From contig NZ_CDPK01000013.1 of NCBI RefSeq assembly GCF_900068895.1, positions 1,754-55,520 of the forward strand: a DNA stretch of 53,767 nucleotides, given 5' to 3'. Numbering within the stretch: the stretch's first letter is position 1; every line of letters starts with the position of its first letter. Below, piece after piece: positions 17,553 through 26,408 of this stretch. Source of the stretch: Erwinia sp. ErVv1. GTDB taxonomy: Bacteria; Pseudomonadota; Gammaproteobacteria; Enterobacterales; Enterobacteriaceae. The translations under genes were made by a program, and so were the position numbers. The notes under the pieces were generated by a model. That model was not told the origin of the DNA, made no database searches, and saw only the letters and a list, made by a program, of their open reading frames with translations.

Positions 17553-17825
17553 TTATTCTTCTGGCGGGGTATAACCTTCGATATGCACATCGTGCCCCTC
17601 AAACAGGAATTTCACCATCTCCTGCTCAAGCTGCTTACGGTCTTCCGGGTTCATCATGCTGAGTTTTTTCTCGTTGATAAGCATCGTTTGTTTGCTCATC
17701 CACTGTGCCCAGGCTTCTTTGGAAATCTCAGTATAAATGCGCTTACCCAGCTCGCCCGGATAGAGCTGGAAATCCTGTCCCTCGGCGTCTCGTTGCAGGA
17801 ACGTACAAAAAATGGTTCTGCTCAT
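17553..17825 (-). CDS. yggX: YggX, Fe(II)-trafficking/oxidative-protection protein
   Basis: A 90-aa protein of the YggX family, full length. The conserved N-terminus [20 protein letters not shown] carries the single conserved Cys7. In enterics the protein protects iron-sulfur enzymes from superoxide. It starts at the mutY stop codon (one-base overlap), so the two are cotranslated; MutY itself carries a 4Fe-4S cluster. Confidence 0.96.
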   Translation of the reverse strand: MSRTIFCTFLQRDAEGQDFQLYPGELGKRIYTEISKEAWAQWMSKQTMLINEKKLSMMNPEDRKQLEQEMVKFLFEGHDVHIEGYTPPEE

Positions 17826-18910
17826 TACTCTTCCTCTTCTGTCGCGCGAATGCTCAGCGCTGTGTGTTGTGGCTGACGCAGCTGCTGTAGCAGGCGTTCC
17901 ACCGGGGCGGCCAGCCCGACGGACGGCGGCTGCGCTAAGTTATACCAGAGACCTGCGCCTTCATCCATTGCTGCGCCTGTGGATGTCACCTCCAGCCATA
18001 CCGGTACGATATCCAGATGAAAATGGCTGAAGGTGTGGCGGAAGGAGATGCCCTGTTGCAGCCCGCTGCCATCAATGCGGCGTTCGCTCAGCCAGCGCTC
18101 CAGCTCGGGTAGCGTGGTAAATTGTGGAAAGCAAAAAAGCCCTCCCCACAGCCCCACCGGTGGGCGCTGCTCCAGCCAGACGCCGCTGCCGCGCTGCATC
18201 ATCAGCATCCAGCCGGTTCTTTCCGGCAGCGTCTGCCTGGGTTTTTTTCCGGGGTAGCTTGCCCAGCTGCCGTTGGCATACGCCACGCAGCTGAGGTTCA
18301 GCGGGCAGATCTCGCATTTAGGCCGGGAGCGGGTACAGACCGTTGCTCCCAGGTCCATCATCGCCTGATTAAACTGGCTCACTCCATCCGCTGGCGTGAC
18401 CTCTTCACTGATCTGCCACAGGCGTTTCTCCACCTCTTTTTTACCCGGCCAGCCCGGAACGGCATAGCAGCGTGCCAGCACGCGCTTGACGTTGCCGTCC
18501 AGTATCGGGAAATGCAAACCCAGCGCCAGCGAAAGGATAGCCCCGGCAGTGGAGCGCCCAATGCCGGGCAGCGCCGCGACCTCCTCAAAGGTTTCGGGGA
18601 ACACGCCCACATGCTTTTCTGCCACCACATTGGCGGCTTTATGCAGGTTTCTGGCTCGCGCATAATAACCGAGGCCGGTCCACAGATGCAGGACTTCATC
18701 AAGCGGCGCATGGGCCAGGTCGGTAATTGTCGGGAAACGCGCCATAAAGCGCTGAAAGTACGGGATGACCGTCGCCACCTGGGTCTGCTGTAGCATCACT
18801 TCTGAAAGCCACACTTTATAGGGCGTTTTTTCCAGCTGCCACGGCAACGTTTTACGTCCAAAGCGCTGATACCAGTCCAGTACCCTTCGCTCGAACTGCG
18901 GCGCTTGCAT
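17825..18910 (-). CDS. mutY: Adenine DNA glycosylase MutY
   Basis: A 361-aa glycosylase that removes adenine mispaired with 8-oxoguanine. It shows Glu37 in SEVMLQQTQ, the helix-hairpin-helix [10 protein letters not shown] with the nearby catalytic Asp in PILDGNVKR, a 4Fe-4S loop with C-x6-C-x2-C-x5-C spacing near 192-208, and a C-terminal NUDIX-like recognition domain. The start MQAPQF matches E. coli (350 aa); an in-frame extension up to 18961 is not needed. The C-terminus carries about 11 extra residues ending in four acidic residues. Confidence 0.96.
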   Translation of the reverse strand: MQAPQFERRVLDWYQRFGRKTLPWQLEKTPYKVWLSEVMLQQTQVATVIPYFQRFMARFPTITDLAHAPLDEVLHLWTGLGYYARARNLHKAANVVAEKHVGVFPETFEEVAALPGIGRSTAGAILSLALGLHFPILDGNVKRVLARCYAVPGWPGKKEVEKRLWQISEEVTPADGVSQFNQAMMDLGATVCTRSRPKCEICPLNLSCVAYANGSWASYPGKKPRQTLPERTGWMLMMQRGSGVWLEQRPPVGLWGGLFCFPQFTTLPELERWLSERRIDGSGLQQGISFRHTFSHFHLDIVPVWLEVTSTGAAMDEGAGLWYNLAQPPSVGLAAPVERLLQQLRQPQHTALSIRATEEEE

Positions 18911-19063
18911 CATGTTTAACAGTTTTCCCGGATAAGTGAATTCAGGCTGGGATTCCAGCACAGACCAACTATGCTGTAAACCGGAAGTTACCGGGGCTTG
19001 CTTAAAGGCTGTAACTTTGCATAATGCCCGTTTTCCAGATATTGCAGACCAGCAGGCAAAAAG

Positions 19064-19783
19064 ATGAATAATGATGTGATTTCACCGGAGTTTGATGAAA
19101 ACGGTCGGCCAATGCGCCGTATCCGCAGCTTCGTCCGCCGTCAGGGGCGGCTGACTAAAGGGCAGGAGCACGCGCTGGAACACTTCTGGCCCATTATGGG
19201 TGTGGAATATCAGCCAGAACCTATCGATCTGGTGAGCCTGTTTGGTCGCGATGCACCGGTGGTACTGGAAATTGGCTTCGGCATGGGTTCCTCGCTGGTG
19301 GAGATGGCTAAAGCTAATCCGCAGCAGAATTTTCTCGGAATTGAGGTTCACTCTCCCGGCGTGGGTGCCTGCCTGAGCAGCGCACATGAAGCGGGCGTGG
19401 AGAATCTTCGCGTGATGTGCCACGATGCGGTAGAGGTGCTGGAAAAGATGATCCCGGATAATGCGCTGCGTATGGTGCAGCTGTTTTTCCCGGATCCCTG
19501 GCATAAAGCCCGGCACAACAAGCGCCGCATCGTCCAGGCCCCCTTCGCAGAGCTGGTTATGCGTAAGCTGAAGCTGGGCGGCGTGTTCCATATGGCCACC
19601 GACTGGGAAGCCTATGCGGAACACATGCTGGAGGTGATGAACAGCATTGCGGGAAGTAAAAACCAGTCCACAACGGATAACTTTGTACCGCGGCCTGAGT
19701 CGCGTCCGTTAACTAAATTTGAGCAGCGTGGTCAGCGTCTCGGCCACGGTGTTTGGGATCTGATGTTTGAGAGGATTAAATAA
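19064..19783 (+). CDS. trmB: tRNA (guanine-N7)-methyltransferase
   Basis: A 239-aa enzyme that makes m7G46 in tRNA variable loops, the same length as E. coli TrmB. The SAM motif EIGFGMG is at 69-75, and the family stretch [15 protein letters not shown] lies near 145-160. It is divergent from mutY and overlaps yggL by one base (TAATG), so it forms a trmB-yggL unit as in E. coli. Confidence 0.97.
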   Translation: MNNDVISPEFDENGRPMRRIRSFVRRQGRLTKGQEHALEHFWPIMGVEYQPEPIDLVSLFGRDAPVVLEIGFGMGSSLVEMAKANPQQNFLGIEVHSPGVGACLSSAHEAGVENLRVMCHDAVEVLEKMIPDNALRMVQLFFPDPWHKARHNKRRIVQAPFAELVMRKLKLGGVFHMATDWEAYAEHMLEVMNSIAGSKNQSTTDNFVPRPESRPLTKFEQRGQRLGHGVWDLMFERIK

Positions 19784-20109
19784 TGGCTACCCATCGCAGT
19801 CGTCGCTTGCGTAAAAAGATGCATATTGATGAGTTTCAGGAACTGGGTTTCTCTGTCGGTTTCACCTTTCCCCAGGGCGCTACCGAGCAAACCATTGATT
19901 CCACGGTGGATGCACTGATTGAAGAGGCTATCGATCCTAATGGCCTGGCGTTTGACGGCAGTGGTTATCTGCAGTGGGAGGGCTTAATTTGCCTGCAGCA
20001 AACCGGCAAATGTACCGAAGCGCACCGCGAGCTGGTACGCAAATGGCTGGAAGAGCGCAAGCTGGAAAACGTTAAGGTCACCGAACTTTTCGACGTCTGG
20101 TGGGACTAA
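19783..20109 (+). CDS. yggL: YggL, DUF469 ribosome-associated protein
   Basis: A 108-aa member of the YggL/DUF469 family, full length. The N-terminus is strongly basic (HRSRRLRKKMH) and the rest acidic, ending in WWD. E. coli YggL has been described as binding the 50S subunit. Its start overlaps the trmB stop, consistent with an RNA-related operon. Confidence 0.94.
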   Translation: MATHRSRRLRKKMHIDEFQELGFSVGFTFPQGATEQTIDSTVDALIEEAIDPNGLAFDGSGYLQWEGLICLQQTGKCTEAHRELVRKWLEERKLENVKVTELFDVWWD

Positions 20110-20201
20110 CCTCTGCAAGCTGAACCACAGGCGGTCATCTGTTGACGGATGTTCGTTGGGGCCACGCGGGCGTGGCCATATCAGTATCAGGAGAGAGCAA
20201 G

Positions 20202-20915
20202 ATGCGTAAAGCGATAATAATGGGTGCGATGCTGCTGGCGGCGGGGCAGGCCCAGGCGGACTATCAGTGCAGCGTAAACCCTCAGGACGATATCGTTATT
20301 TCCCCCCAGAATGTTCAGGTCGTGGGTGCCAGCGGCAATCTGCTTATTTCCCCAACGGGTGATGTGCAGCGCAACGGCCAGGCCGCTACGGTGGATACCG
20401 ACACGCGCCAGAAGGCTATTGATTATCAGGCTGCGCTGCGTCGCGATTTACCCTGGGTCGATCAGGGCGCCCGCGAGCGTCTGGAGAAAGGCCGCGTCGC
20501 GCTGGATAAGGTTATCGTCGATAAGCTGGGTCAGGACAGCAACGTGCGTAATCGTCTGACCACGCTGGATAAACAGCTTAAGCAGCAGATGGCGCGGATT
20601 ATCGAACACCGCAGCGACGGGCTGACCTTCCACCACAAGGCTATCGCCCAGGTTCGTGAGGACGGTGAAAAGCTGGTACAGAGCGCGATGGGTGGGGTAG
20701 TGCAGGACAGCCTGAATGAGATGGGCACCCGGCAGGCGGGTAAAAGTGATAATCCCCTGCAGGCGATCATGGGCAACCTTGGCGGCCTTCAGCAGTCCAT
20801 TCAGGCCGAATGGAGCAATCAGCAGCAGGATTTTCAGAACTTCGGCCACGAAGTCTGTAACCGCGTGACCACGCTTGAAGGGCAGCGCAAGGCGCTGATC
20901 GCCGGACTGAAATAG
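20202..20915 (+). CDS. yggN: YggN, periplasmic DUF2884 protein
   Basis: A 237-aa protein with a signal peptide (cleavage predicted after GQAQA, near residue 19) and a DUF2884 body rich in Gln and charged helices. The ATG at 20202 with CAGGAGAG upstream gives the expected start; an upstream in-frame extension to 20142 would hide the signal peptide. The function is unknown. E. coli has yggM next to it, which is missing here. Confidence 0.9.
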   Translation: MRKAIIMGAMLLAAGQAQADYQCSVNPQDDIVISPQNVQVVGASGNLLISPTGDVQRNGQAATVDTDTRQKAIDYQAALRRDLPWVDQGARERLEKGRVALDKVIVDKLGQDSNVRNRLTTLDKQLKQQMARIIEHRSDGLTFHHKAIAQVREDGEKLVQSAMGGVVQDSLNEMGTRQAGKSDNPLQAIMGNLGGLQQSIQAEWSNQQQDFQNFGHEVCNRVTTLEGQRKALIAGLK

Positions 20916-20976
20916 TCCGGCAGTAGCCCACTCAAGACAGGCCAGGCTGTGCTACCGGTGGCACAGATCCTGTTCT

Positions 20977-21042
20977 CGTCCACCTATGGCACGGCAGCCG
21001 ACTTCATCTACCTATGGCACGGCAGCCGACTTCGTCCACCTG
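20977..21042. repeat. 28-bp tandem repeat, about 2.4 copies
   Basis: The unit containing CCTATGGCACGGCAGCCGAC occurs twice in full with a 28-bp period, followed by a partial third copy (TTCGTCCACCTG). It lies in the 178-bp gap between yggN and hemW. No gene is seen in the gap. Confidence 0.85.
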
Positions 21043-21093
21043 TCGATGGATATCGCGAATGCGGCGATGCTGCTGGCCACCCAGGCTCTGTAA

Positions 21094-22233
21094 TTACTCT
21101 TCCGTCAGAAACAGCTCCAGCAGCGAGTTCAGGAACAGCTTGCCTTTATGGGTAATTTGCCACGCCTGCGCCGTTTCAATCAGATAACCCTTTTCCAGCG
21201 CTTCATCAATCTGAGGGCGGATAATAGCCTGCTGTAAGCCGGTATAGCGGGTGAACTCTTCACGCGGAGCAGCTTCAAGCAGGCGGAAGCGGTTCATAAA
21301 GAATTCAAAGGGCTTCTCGCTATCCGCCACCTCATGCTGGCGGTCCATATAGTTACCGGCCATAAAACCACGCGGATGACGCGTTTTGCAGGTGCGGATA
21401 ATCCGTCCATCGGGCTGGGTCAGCTTGCCGTGCGCGCCACAGCCGATACCCAGATAGTCACCGAAGCGCCAGTAGTTAAGGTTGTGCTCACAGCGGTAAC
21501 CGGGTTTGGCGTAGGCGGAGGTTTCATATTGCTGATAGCCCGCCGCGGTCAGCAGCCTGTCGCCCTGCTCGAAAATATCCCACAGGGCATCATCGTCGGG
21601 GAGTACCGGCGGGCGTGAGGCGAAGAGGGTATTAGGCTCAATGGTTAACTGATACCACGATAAATGCGGCGGATTAAGCTCAATGGCCTGACGCAAATCG
21701 TCCAGGGCCTCCTCCAGCGACTGATCGGGCAGCCCGTGCATCAGATCGAGATTAAAGCTGCGTAGTCCCAGTCCGGCGGCCAGCCTGGCTGCCCGCTTTG
21801 CCTCATCTGCGTCGTGGATGCGGCCCAGACGCGTTAGCTTTTGTGGGCTGAAGCTCTGTACCCCAATCGAGATGCGGTTAACACCGGCGCGCTGGTAGCC
21901 GCTGAAGCGCTCAGCTTCGACCGTACCAGGATTGGCCTCCATGGTAATCTCTGCGTCAGCCGCCAGCGGCAAGCGCTGGCGAACGCCATCCAGCAACATC
22001 TGCATCGCTTCGCTGCTCAACAGGCTTGGGGTGCCTCCACCAATAAAGAGGGTGCTCACCTCGCGCCCGGCGGTAAGCGGCAGATCGGCATCGAGATCGG
22101 CCAGAAGATGCCGCACGTACTCTTCATGGGGCACCTCGCCCTTAAGCGCATGCGAATTGAAGTCGCAGTAGGGGCACTTCTGCACGCACCAGGGGATGTG
22201 AATATAGAGGCTGAGCGGAGGAAGCTTACGCAT
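21094..22233 (-). CDS. hemW: HemW, radical-SAM heme chaperone
   Basis: A 379-aa radical-SAM protein of the HemN-like group, once mis-annotated as coproporphyrinogen oxidase and now regarded as a heme-binding chaperone. The cluster motif C-x3-C-x2-C is at Cys16, Cys20 and Cys23 ([10 protein letters not shown]), followed by GGGTPS. The start [10 protein letters not shown] aligns with the E. coli N-terminus; another ATG four codons earlier is possible. It overlaps rdgB by 8 bp, an operon pairing conserved from E. coli. Confidence 0.95.
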   Translation of the reverse strand: MRKLPPLSLYIHIPWCVQKCPYCDFNSHALKGEVPHEEYVRHLLADLDADLPLTAGREVSTLFIGGGTPSLLSSEAMQMLLDGVRQRLPLAADAEITMEANPGTVEAERFSGYQRAGVNRISIGVQSFSPQKLTRLGRIHDADEAKRAARLAAGLGLRSFNLDLMHGLPDQSLEEALDDLRQAIELNPPHLSWYQLTIEPNTLFASRPPVLPDDDALWDIFEQGDRLLTAAGYQQYETSAYAKPGYRCEHNLNYWRFGDYLGIGCGAHGKLTQPDGRIIRTCKTRHPRGFMAGNYMDRQHEVADSEKPFEFFMNRFRLLEAAPREEFTRYTGLQQAIIRPQIDEALEKGYLIETAQAWQITHKGKLFLNSLLELFLTEE

Positions 22234-22819
22234 TGCGCAGGGCATCCAGCAGCAGCGTCAGGGCTTTCCCACGGTGTGAAACAGCGCGCTTTTCGTCCCG
22301 GCTCAGCTCCGCAGCGGTTTTCCCTGCAGCGGGCACGTAGAAAATCGGATCGTAACCGAAGCCGCCTTCACCTGCTGGCTGGCGAGTAATTTCGCCCTGC
22401 CAGCTGCCGTGGAAGACCAGCGGCGTCGGATCTTCAGCATGGCGAAGATAAACCAGCACGCAGTGAAACTGTGCCTGGCGATCGCCGTCGGCAACGTTTT
22501 CCAGCGCGGTCAGCAGCTTTTGCAGGTTTTGCGCATCCGAGGCATTCTCTCCGGCATAGCGAGCCGAGTAAATCCCCGGTGCGCCGCCCAGCGCGTCAAC
22601 TGCCAGACCTGAGTCATCGGCAATGGCGGGTAAACCGGTCACCGCAGAGGCGTGACGCGCTTTAAGGATCGCGTTTTCAATGAACGTCAGGCCGGTCTCT
22701 TCGGCTGAGGTGACGCCCAGGTCGGTTTGCGCGACGATATCCAGCCCAAATTCAGCCAGCAGATCGGCCAGTTCACGAACTTTTCCGACATTGCCGGTAG
22801 CGAGTACAACTTTTTGCAT
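22226..22819 (-). CDS. rdgB: XTP/dITP pyrophosphatase
   Basis: A 197-aa Ham1-family house-cleaning enzyme that hydrolyses dITP, ITP and XTP to monophosphates, keeping deaminated purines out of DNA. Motifs seen are the N-terminal [21 protein letters not shown] near 70, the GFGYDPIF segment near 152-159 and SHRGKA near 179. It is the same length as E. coli RdgB (197 aa). The start is 30 bp after yggT, leaving no room for yggU. Confidence 0.96.
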   Translation of the reverse strand: MQKVVLATGNVGKVRELADLLAEFGLDIVAQTDLGVTSAEETGLTFIENAILKARHASAVTGLPAIADDSGLAVDALGGAPGIYSARYAGENASDAQNLQKLLTALENVADGDRQAQFHCVLVYLRHAEDPTPLVFHGSWQGEITRQPAGEGGFGYDPIFYVPAAGKTAAELSRDEKRAVSHRGKALTLLLDALRNA

Positions 22820-22849
22820 AACAAATCCTGCATTTACTGCGATGAAAAC

Positions 22850-23401
22850 TTACAGCTGTGACCAGCCAGGGATGAAATCCATACCCAGGAAGTTCAGCAT
22901 ATAGAGGATCAGGATCACCGCCATTGCGGAGAAATCGATCCCGCCCATGGCCGGAATAATACGGCGAATGGGAGCCATTAATGGTTCGGTGAGCTGTAAA
23001 AGTACCAAATCAACCGGATTGCGACCCTGGCTGACCCAGCTCAGCAGCGAACGGATAATAATCACCCAAAATACCAGCATTCCCGCGGCCTTAGCGACGG
23101 ACACCAGGCCAAAGTAGAGGAAGACCGGATCGAAGATAAAGACCCGGCTCTGTAGGGCAAACAGCAGCGTAAACATCAGCACGCTCAGCACCCATGCCAG
23201 CAGCAGTGAGGCGGTATCCAGCGGACCGATGGACGGAATAACGCGCCTCAGCGGTTTGATCACCGGCTGGGTGATTTTTACAACAAACTGCGAAAAGGGG
23301 TTATAGAAATCGCATCTCGCCCACTGCATCCAGATGCGTAGCAACAACACTTTGACGTACAGGTTAATTACCGTTGTTACCAGAAAAGTCAACGTCAGCA
23401 T
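22850..23401 (-). CDS. yggT: YggT-family inner-membrane protein
   Basis: A 183-aa membrane protein made of two YGGT domains, each with two hydrophobic helices (about 1-25, 60-90, 95-120 and 155-180). The repeated family signature PFSQFVVKITQPVIKPLRR / LLQLTEPLMAPIRRIIP is visible in both halves. In E. coli it helps cells under osmotic stress, but the mechanism is unclear. It is part of the yggS-yggT-rdgB-hemW unit; E. coli yggU (DUF167), normally next, is absent. Confidence 0.93.
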   Translation of the reverse strand: MLTLTFLVTTVINLYVKVLLLRIWMQWARCDFYNPFSQFVVKITQPVIKPLRRVIPSIGPLDTASLLLAWVLSVLMFTLLFALQSRVFIFDPVFLYFGLVSVAKAAGMLVFWVIIIRSLLSWVSQGRNPVDLVLLQLTEPLMAPIRRIIPAMGGIDFSAMAVILILYMLNFLGMDFIPGWSQL

Positions 23402-23409
23402 GGGTTTCC

Positions 23410-24117
23410 TCAGTTATTGTTGTGAGTGGCGCTGTAATCACGCGCGCCAAAAATAGCGGTGCCAATGCGCACCATGGTACTGCCTGCTGCAATCGCAGCG
23501 TCCATATCGTCACTCATTCCCATAGAAAGCGTGTCGACGCCGGGATAGTTCTTTTTCAGCTCAGCAAGCGCCTCTGCCATCTGCCGACATACCGCCAGCT
23601 GACGCGCATAATCCGCTTCCGGGGCCGGAATGGCCATCAGCCCCCGCAGTTTCAGGCGCGGCAGCCGGGACACCTCATCAGCCAGCGCTTCCAGCGCCTC
23701 CAGCATGATGCCAGATTTACTGTTCTCATCGCTGATGTTTATTTGGATAAGCACGTTGAGCGGCGGTAAAGCGTCAGGACGCTGCTCGTTCAGGCGCACG
23801 GCAATTTTCAAACGATCCAGCGTATGGCACCAGTGAAAATGCTCAGCCACCAGGCGACTCTTGTTGGATTGCAGAGGGCCGATAAAGTGCCACTCCAGCC
23901 CCGGATTCTCTATCGCCTGAATCTTATCAACGCCTTCCTGCACGTAGTTTTCACCAAAACAGAGCTGTCCCGCGGCGGCGGCTTCCTCAACCGCGCTCGC
24001 AGGTTTAGTTTTACTGACTGCAAGCAGCGTAATTTCTTTCGGATCGCGCCCGCAGCGCGAAGCAGTCGCTGAGATATGCTCAAGGACAAGGTGTAAGTTG
24101 TGCTGAATCGAGGTCAT
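23410..24117 (-). CDS. yggS: YggS, PLP homeostasis protein (PLPBP)
   Basis: A 235-aa fold-type III PLP-binding protein without known catalytic activity that buffers free pyridoxal phosphate. Lys36 in LLAVSKTKPA is the Schiff-base lysine. The C-terminal MSDDMDAAIAAGSTMVRIGT phosphate-binding region is intact. The ATG at 24117 aligns with E. coli; longer frames upstream overlap the divergent yggR and are not supported. It lies 8 bp before yggT in the operon. Confidence 0.95.
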   Translation of the reverse strand: MTSIQHNLHLVLEHISATASRCGRDPKEITLLAVSKTKPASAVEEAAAAGQLCFGENYVQEGVDKIQAIENPGLEWHFIGPLQSNKSRLVAEHFHWCHTLDRLKIAVRLNEQRPDALPPLNVLIQINISDENSKSGIMLEALEALADEVSRLPRLKLRGLMAIPAPEADYARQLAVCRQMAEALAELKKNYPGVDTLSMGMSDDMDAAIAAGSTMVRIGTAIFGARDYSATHNNN

Positions 24118-24132
24118 AGTCAGGGAAAAATT

Positions 24133-25128
24133 ATGGATATCGAAGACATTGTGGCCCTTAGTGTAAAGCATAACGCGGGGGATCTGCACCTTTGCAGTGG
24201 CCTTCAACCCTTCTGGCGTCTAAATGGCCGGCTGGAAAAAATAAGCGGTTGCGCAACGATCGGTGCGGCAGCGCTGGAATCGCTGGCGAGCGCCTGGCTG
24301 GACTGCGCCCGGCAGGCGCAGCTGGAAAGCGTGGGACAGGCTGATATTGCACTGACCACCGCGGGTGGGACGCGTTTGCGCGCGCATTTTTTCCAGCAGA
24401 GAAGTGGGTTGTCACTGGCTGTCAGGGTGATTGCGAGTGACTGCCCGGCGCTGGACGCGCTGCGGCTACCACCCGTTGTCAATGGGTTGCTTCAGCAGAA
24501 GGAGGGGCTGGTGCTGGTAACGGGTGCAACAGGAAGCGGGAAGTCGACCACGCTGGCCGCGTTTGTCGATGCGCTCAACAAAAATCAGGATCGCCATATC
24601 ATTACGCTGGAAGATCCGATCGAATTCCTTCATTACAGCCAGATATCGCTGATCCAGCAGCGGGAAATAGGCCTGCACTGTGCCTCTTTTAGCGAGGGAT
24701 TACGGGGGGCACTGCGTGAAGATCCGGACGTTATCCTGCTTGGCGAACTGCGGGACCTCGAAACTATCCAGCTGGCCCTGACGGCGGCGGAAACCGGGCA
24801 CCTGGTGCTGGCGACGCTCCATACCCGTGGCGCAGCACAGGCGGTTGAGCGGCTGGTGGACGCGTTTCCCGGTACGGAAAAAAACCTGATCCGCAGCCAG
24901 CTGGCTGGCAGCCTGAAGGCGGTAATCGCCCAGAAGCTGGTGGAGGGGTGTCGCGGGGGCAGGGTGGCGCTATTTGAAGTGCTGGTGAATACCCCGGCGG
25001 TAGCGAATATGATCCGCGAGGGGAAAACGCACCAGCTGCCGGGGCTGCTGCAGACGGGTATGCAATCCGGCATGCAAACTTTTGAGCAAAGCCTGCATGA
25101 AAGACGCAGGATGGGCCTGACGAACTGA
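24133..25128 (+). CDS. yggR: YggR, PilT-like type II secretion ATPase
   Basis: A 331-aa member of the PilT/GspE ATPase family. It has an N-terminal domain to about 105, Walker A GATGSGKSTT at 131-140, the Asp box and Walker B DPDVILLGELRD near 200-211, and a His box (TGHLVLATLHTRGA). In pili-bearing relatives it retracts type IV pili; in E. coli its role is unclear. AGGG precedes the ATG. The last codons (LTN and the stop TGA) are written inside an octamer repeat array that runs on downstream. Confidence 0.92.
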   Translation: MDIEDIVALSVKHNAGDLHLCSGLQPFWRLNGRLEKISGCATIGAAALESLASAWLDCARQAQLESVGQADIALTTAGGTRLRAHFFQQRSGLSLAVRVIASDCPALDALRLPPVVNGLLQQKEGLVLVTGATGSGKSTTLAAFVDALNKNQDRHIITLEDPIEFLHYSQISLIQQREIGLHCASFSEGLRGALREDPDVILLGELRDLETIQLALTAAETGHLVLATLHTRGAAQAVERLVDAFPGTEKNLIRSQLAGSLKAVIAQKLVEGCRGGRVALFEVLVNTPAVANMIREGKTHQLPGLLQTGMQSGMQTFEQSLHERRRMGLTN

Positions 25129-25196
25129 CGAACTGACGAACTGACGAACTGACGAACTGACGAACTGACGAACTGACGAACTGATCAACTGATGAG
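25117..25196. repeat. Octamer tandem array CTGACGAA over the yggR stop
   Basis: Eight exact copies of CTGACGAA run from 25117 to 25180, followed by two degenerate copies (CTGATCAA, CTGATGAG). The yggR stop codon TGA (25126-25128) is the start of the second copy, so copy-number changes would leave the protein unchanged. Eight bp is not a multiple of three, and the array has stop codons in one frame. Confidence 0.97.
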
Positions 25197-25347
25197 ATAA
25201 CGGATTGCTTATCTGCATGGCTATGAATGGATCACTATTTGGCACCGCTATTTAGCGGTTTATTTTCGAATTTATCGATCGCTGGCAGGTCCACTGAAAG
25301 CGTACTGGTGCGGCGTGAAAAAGAGTCTCAAAAATAATTTTTTTTAA
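25197..25347. other. Gene-free stretch after the octamer array
   Basis: No coding frame with a ribosome site is seen. GCTATTTAGC-like short palindromes occur near 25248, and a T run follows at about 25338, just before the yhfL promoter. It may include a yggR terminator, but no clear stem was found. Confidence 0.4.
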
Positions 25348-25376
25348 TTGTAACATTACTTGTTTTAGGGTTATAT
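25348..25376 (+). promoter_or_regulatory. Sigma-70 promoter of the yhfL-like gene
   Basis: TTGTAA and TTATAT are separated by 17 bp, with a T-rich stretch just upstream that resembles an UP element. The predicted start, near 25383, is about 50 bp before the ATG. Confidence 0.7.
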
Positions 25377-25435
25377 TGTGTTGCCGCCAGGATATTGCGC
25401 GGTGTTAATAAACTAATTTAGTTAAAGGGAATTAT

Positions 25436-25603
25436 ATGAATAAATTAATCAAGATCACTCTTCTTACTGCTGTCATCGCAACATTATCAGGCTGTAGCGG
25501 TAGTGTTTATAATAAAGAAAAAAACTGCGACTATAATTATCTGCTCCATCCAGCCATTTCAATTTCCAAAATCATTGGCGGGTGTGGTCCAACAGATAAA
25601 TAA
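25436..25603 (+). CDS. yhfL: YhfL-like small lipoprotein
   Basis: A 55-aa lipoprotein: signal peptide with lipobox LSGC (Cys20), then a 36-residue mature part with two further Cys. The C-terminal segment YLLHPAISISKIIGGCGPT is, as far as I recall, identical to that of E. coli YhfL, also 55 aa. AAAGGGA precedes the ATG. It has its own promoter and terminator, so it is a monocistronic unit. E. coli yhfL lies elsewhere on the chromosome, so its place between yggR and ruvX is unusual. The function is unknown. Confidence 0.88.
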   Translation: MNKLIKITLLTAVIATLSGCSGSVYNKEKNCDYNYLLHPAISISKIIGGCGPTDK

Positions 25604-25625
25604 GCCTGCATCAGTTTATCGCTTT

Positions 25626-25652
25626 AAAGCCGCCCCTGTAAGGGCGGCTTTT
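25626..25652 (+). terminator. Terminator of the yhfL-like gene
   Basis: A 10-bp perfect stem AAAGCCGCCC with a 6-nt loop is followed by a T run (GGCTTTT), 23 bp after the stop codon. Confidence 0.9.
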
Positions 25653-25985
25653 ACGCGGGATTGCTTCGTAATTCAGGCAGCTTATACTGCACATCATCCC
25701 CCGGTTCATTACCCACATCACGGTAACAGGCTTCAATTTTTTATTGTCTAACTGATTGCGAATATTGAGTGACCCAGTGGATTAATGCAATGCGCTTAGT
25801 TAACAATAATAGACAAGAATAATAATTAATTTGCTAAGCATTCAGGTTTTCAAAATCCCTGCCGCGCCCGTTATTCAGCATGGCGTGCAGTGCTGTTGCA
25901 TCATTATTCACCCCAACGTACTATTATTCACCCCAACGTACTAAGCAGTGCTAAATAACGTTGGGTCAGTGCGGCAGCATTATAC
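25653..25985. other. A+T-rich gene-free stretch with a duplicated 20-mer
   Basis: No gene is seen. ATTATTCACCCCAACGTAC is present twice in tandem (20-bp period, about 25903-25941). A complementary arm, ACGTTGGG at 25958-25965, can pair with the second CCCAACGT, giving a hairpin whose tip holds AGCAGTGCT. On the minus strand this lies just after the ruvX stop codon and may act in 3'-end formation. Confidence 0.6.
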
Positions 25986-26408
25986 CTATGACCAGGCCTG
26001 TTCAAACCAGCTTTCAAGGATAATGACCGCTGACAGTGAGTCAACGCTTCCTTTATTCAATGCGCGGAAGCCGCCCTGAGCAAATAAATCCGCTCTGGCT
26101 TCGACGGTGCTAAGACGTTCGTCGTGCAGATCAACCTGAACGCCAAAGCGGCCATGCAGCCGATTAGCAAATTTCCTGGCCCGGACGGTCAGCGGCTGCT
26201 CGGTGCCATCCATATTCAACGGCAGGCCGACGACGACGCGATCGGGCTGCCACTCTTTTAGCAGCGCTTCGATTTTGTTCCAGTCGGGAATACCATCCTG
26301 AGCCTTCAGCGCGTTGAGGGGGCGGGCGGTGCCGGTCAGCTGCTGTCCAATGGCGACGCCAATACTTTTAGTGCCAAAATCGAACGCCAGCAGTGTCATG
26401 TGTGTCAT
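25986..26408 (-). CDS. ruvX: RuvX/YqgF, Holliday-junction-resolvase-like nuclease
   Basis: A 140-aa RNase H-fold protein of the YqgF family, essential in E. coli and linked to 16S rRNA 5'-end processing. Conserved segments: [11 protein letters not shown] (catalytic Asp), [12 protein letters not shown] near 63-75, and [10 protein letters not shown] near 98-107. It starts within the yqgE stop codon (ATGA overlap), so the two genes are coupled, as in E. coli. Confidence 0.95.
   Translation of the reverse strand: MTHMTLLAFDFGTKSIGVAIGQQLTGTARPLNALKAQDGIPDWNKIEALLKEWQPDRVVVGLPLNMDGTEQPLTVRARKFANRLHGRFGVQVDLHDERLSTVEARADLFAQGGFRALNKGSVDSLSAVIILESWFEQAWS

Noticed and set aside
18122-18793. 223-codon plus-strand frame opposite mutY
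   Set aside because: Antisense shadow of a well-supported gene.
20977-21042. Possible CRISPR from a 28-bp period repeat
   Set aside because: The copies abut each other without unique spacers and only two are complete.
25117-25196. CRISPR-like repeat array
   Set aside because: The units are 8 bp and directly adjacent with no spacers; no cas genes are present.
24970-25245. 91-codon minus-strand frame with a repetitive SSVRQFV peptide
   Set aside because: It is only the octamer array read in another frame, and it opposes yggR.
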